The notes beneath the pieces are model-generated. The model worked only from the letters and a program-made list of their open reading frames with translations, was not told the origin of the DNA and made no database searches. A stretch of 64,000 nucleotides of DNA from JAAUTT01 sp038213375 (GTDB lineage Bacteria; Bacteroidota; Bacteroidia; Bacteroidales; JAAUTT01). The stretch covers positions 110,110 through 174,109 of the forward strand of contig JBBQTB010000004.1 in NCBI GenBank assembly GCA_038213375.1, read 5' to 3'. Positions 63,130-64,000 of this stretch are shown here, piece after piece. The translations under genes were made by a program, and so were the position numbers. Numbering within the stretch: the stretch's first letter is position 1; every line of letters starts with the position of its first letter.

Positions 63130-63248
63130 TTTCGAATCGCGAATTTGGAATTGCGAATTTCGATTTTCGAGTCCAGTTGAATTTGGAATTTTTAAATCGC
63201 AAATCTGGAATCGAGGCAGAGGGATCATACTTCTATTTTTATTCCGTA
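63130..63248. repeat. AATCGCAAATCTGG repeat cluster, copy 2
   Basis: Units CGAATCGCGAATTTGGAATT and AAATCGCAAATCTGGAATCG followed by AGGCAGAGGGATCATACTTC and TATTTTTATTCCGTA. The last 45 bases match 60031-60075 with a few differences. Confidence 0.8.
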
Positions 63249-63323
63249 CTTAATTATTTGATTAACTATTGGAATATTATAATCAAACTCATCTTTTGAG
63301 AACAGGCTGTCTGCGACAGTTTA

Positions 63324-63568
63324 TCGTGGAAATTAGTGTAATTGGTGGACATCGTGTATTCAGCGGATGTTTATTTGTCCACGGATTACACGGATTGACA
63401 CGGATTGGATGCAGGGTGCCTTCGGCTGTTATTCGTGTAAATTAGTGTAATTAGTGGACATCGTGTATTCAGCGGATGTTTATTTGTCCACGGATTACAC
63501 GGATTGACACGGATGGATGCAGGGTGCCTTCGGCTGTTATTCGTGTAAATTAGTGTAATTAGTGGACC
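63324..63568. repeat. 109-bp tandem hairpin repeat
   Basis: Two full units (63324-63432, 63433-63540) and the start of a third (63541-63568). Each unit has GTCCACGGATTACACGGATT with GACACGGAT, a central GGATGCAGGGTGCCTTCGGC, and ATTCGTGTAAATTAGTGTAA with TTAGTGGAC, so the two arms are imperfect complements. TTTATTTGTCCACGG at 63986-64000 begins another unit on the far side of the GxxExxY gene. Confidence 0.88.
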
Positions 63569-63586
63569 AACTGTATTTGGCTGTTA

Positions 63587-63961
63587 TTAATAGATAATCC
63601 TTTTGAAATTCAAACTCTCCTCACCAAAATTCATTAATATGCCATGCTTAAATCTTGTGGCTTTTAAATAGTTAATTACTTGAGCCTCGTGAGCACCATC
63701 CAGGTTACTAAGGGCTTTCAGTTCAACAATAATTTTATCAAAGCATATAAAATCAGGAATATATGTTTTCTTTAGCTGGTGACCTTTATAATAAATCCTT
63801 AACGGGGTTTCTACCAGAAAAGGAATATTGCGATCTTTCATTTCAATCTCAAAAGCTTCCTGGTAAACAGCTTCCAGAAATCCACAGCCAAGTGTTTTGT
63901 GTACTTCCATAACGGCTCCAATAATTTGGTACGTCTCTGATTTGTAGAGTAGGTCTGGCAT
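63587..63961 (-). CDS. GxxExxY protein
   Basis: Protein of 124 aa of the GxxExxY family. The name-giving motif is GCGFLEAVYQEA (residues about 25-36). It is followed by IPFLVETPLRIYYKGHQLKK and PDFICFDKIIVELKALSNLD, a restriction-fold-like D...E-x-K core, and the tail INYLKATRFKHGILMNFGEE. Family members are small, of unknown function, and often found within repeats in Bacteroidota. Here 109-bp hairpin units lie downstream and another begins upstream at the window edge. Confidence 0.9.
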   Translation of the reverse strand: MPDLLYKSETYQIIGAVMEVHKTLGCGFLEAVYQEAFEIEMKDRNIPFLVETPLRIYYKGHQLKKTYIPDFICFDKIIVELKALSNLDGAHEAQVINYLKATRFKHGILMNFGEESLNFKRIIY

Positions 63962-64000
63962 ATAATGGTGATTTAAGTCTACAAATTTATTTGTCCACGG

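Larger units (their letters stand above)
63092..63586. other. repeat-only stretch
   Basis: No gene. From left to right: AATCTGG-type repeats with the TATTTTTATTCCGTA tail (63130-63248), a plain AT-rich piece, then 109-bp hairpin units (63324-63568). Confidence 0.85.

Noticed and set aside
63324..63568. Tandem 109-bp units considered as a CRISPR array
   Set aside because: The whole unit repeats, with no unique spacers of constant length and no cas gene in the window.

Overview
The window is chromosomal DNA of an AT-rich member of the Bacteroidota. Supporting signs are TonB-dependent receptors with a carboxypeptidase-like N-terminal domain, a DUF4249 lipoprotein beside one of them, a GldA-type ABC ATPase, DUF4834, DUF5723 and YfhO-type proteins, near absence of Shine-Dalgarno sites, and several promoters of the Bacteroidota form TTTG-N17..20-TAnnTTTG. 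I cannot name the genus. Codon use and housekeeping content suit an order such as Bacteroidales or Marinilabiliales, but that is inference.

Positions 1-37,000 are mostly ordinary chromosome. They hold topA (3' end off the window), a class A penicillin-binding protein, a TonB receptor/DUF4249 pair, a minus-strand run of envelope proteins (YfhO, DUF4834, DUF5723, a lipoprotein, a beta-propeller-like membrane-anchored protein), ung, and a nickel ECF transporter operon with its regulator nikR (17.6-20.8 kb). nikR has a clear promoter, and a good match to a NikR operator sits across the predicted transcription start. Next come a GNAT-like protein, a chemotaxis receptor, and a plus-strand set made of a TonB receptor, a TPR protein, a LytS-type kinase and a LytTR regulator. 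metK follows, preceded by a promoter and a SAM-II riboswitch. Then gldA, a decayed secreted-protein gene, a TPR protein, a double UspA protein, asnS, rpoN and a PAP2-like membrane protein.

Positions 37-53 kb form a minus-strand polysaccharide locus: GT2, a WcaF-type acetyltransferase, four GT4-type glycosyltransferases, asparagine synthase, a Wzy-like polymerase and a broken FkbM methyltransferase. From 43 kb to the window end this locus is invaded by accessory genes and repeats: four divergent AAA_14/DUF4143 ATPases, three Rpn-type PD-(D/E)XK nucleases, a GxxExxY protein, a broken AbiEii toxin with its antitoxin partner, a DUF6922-like gene, a frameshifted hicA with hicB, and a hipA remnant. 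Leftovers of a glycosyltransferase, an MBOAT acyltransferase and a CDP-paratose-type epimerase show that polysaccharide genes decayed here.

The most striking pattern is that many accessory genes are bracketed by directly repeated, hairpin-rich sequence, with a different repeat family for each gene type. An 85-105 bp structured repeat occurs three times, alternating with two ATPase genes. A third ATPase lies between two 98 bp copies of the tail of a DUF6922-like gene. The AbiEii pair lies between two copies of a glycosyltransferase tail. The GxxExxY gene lies beside 109 bp tandem hairpin units whose next copy begins at the window edge. I put this forward as a candidate cassette-exchange or island-growth system. 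It is inferred from sequence layout only.
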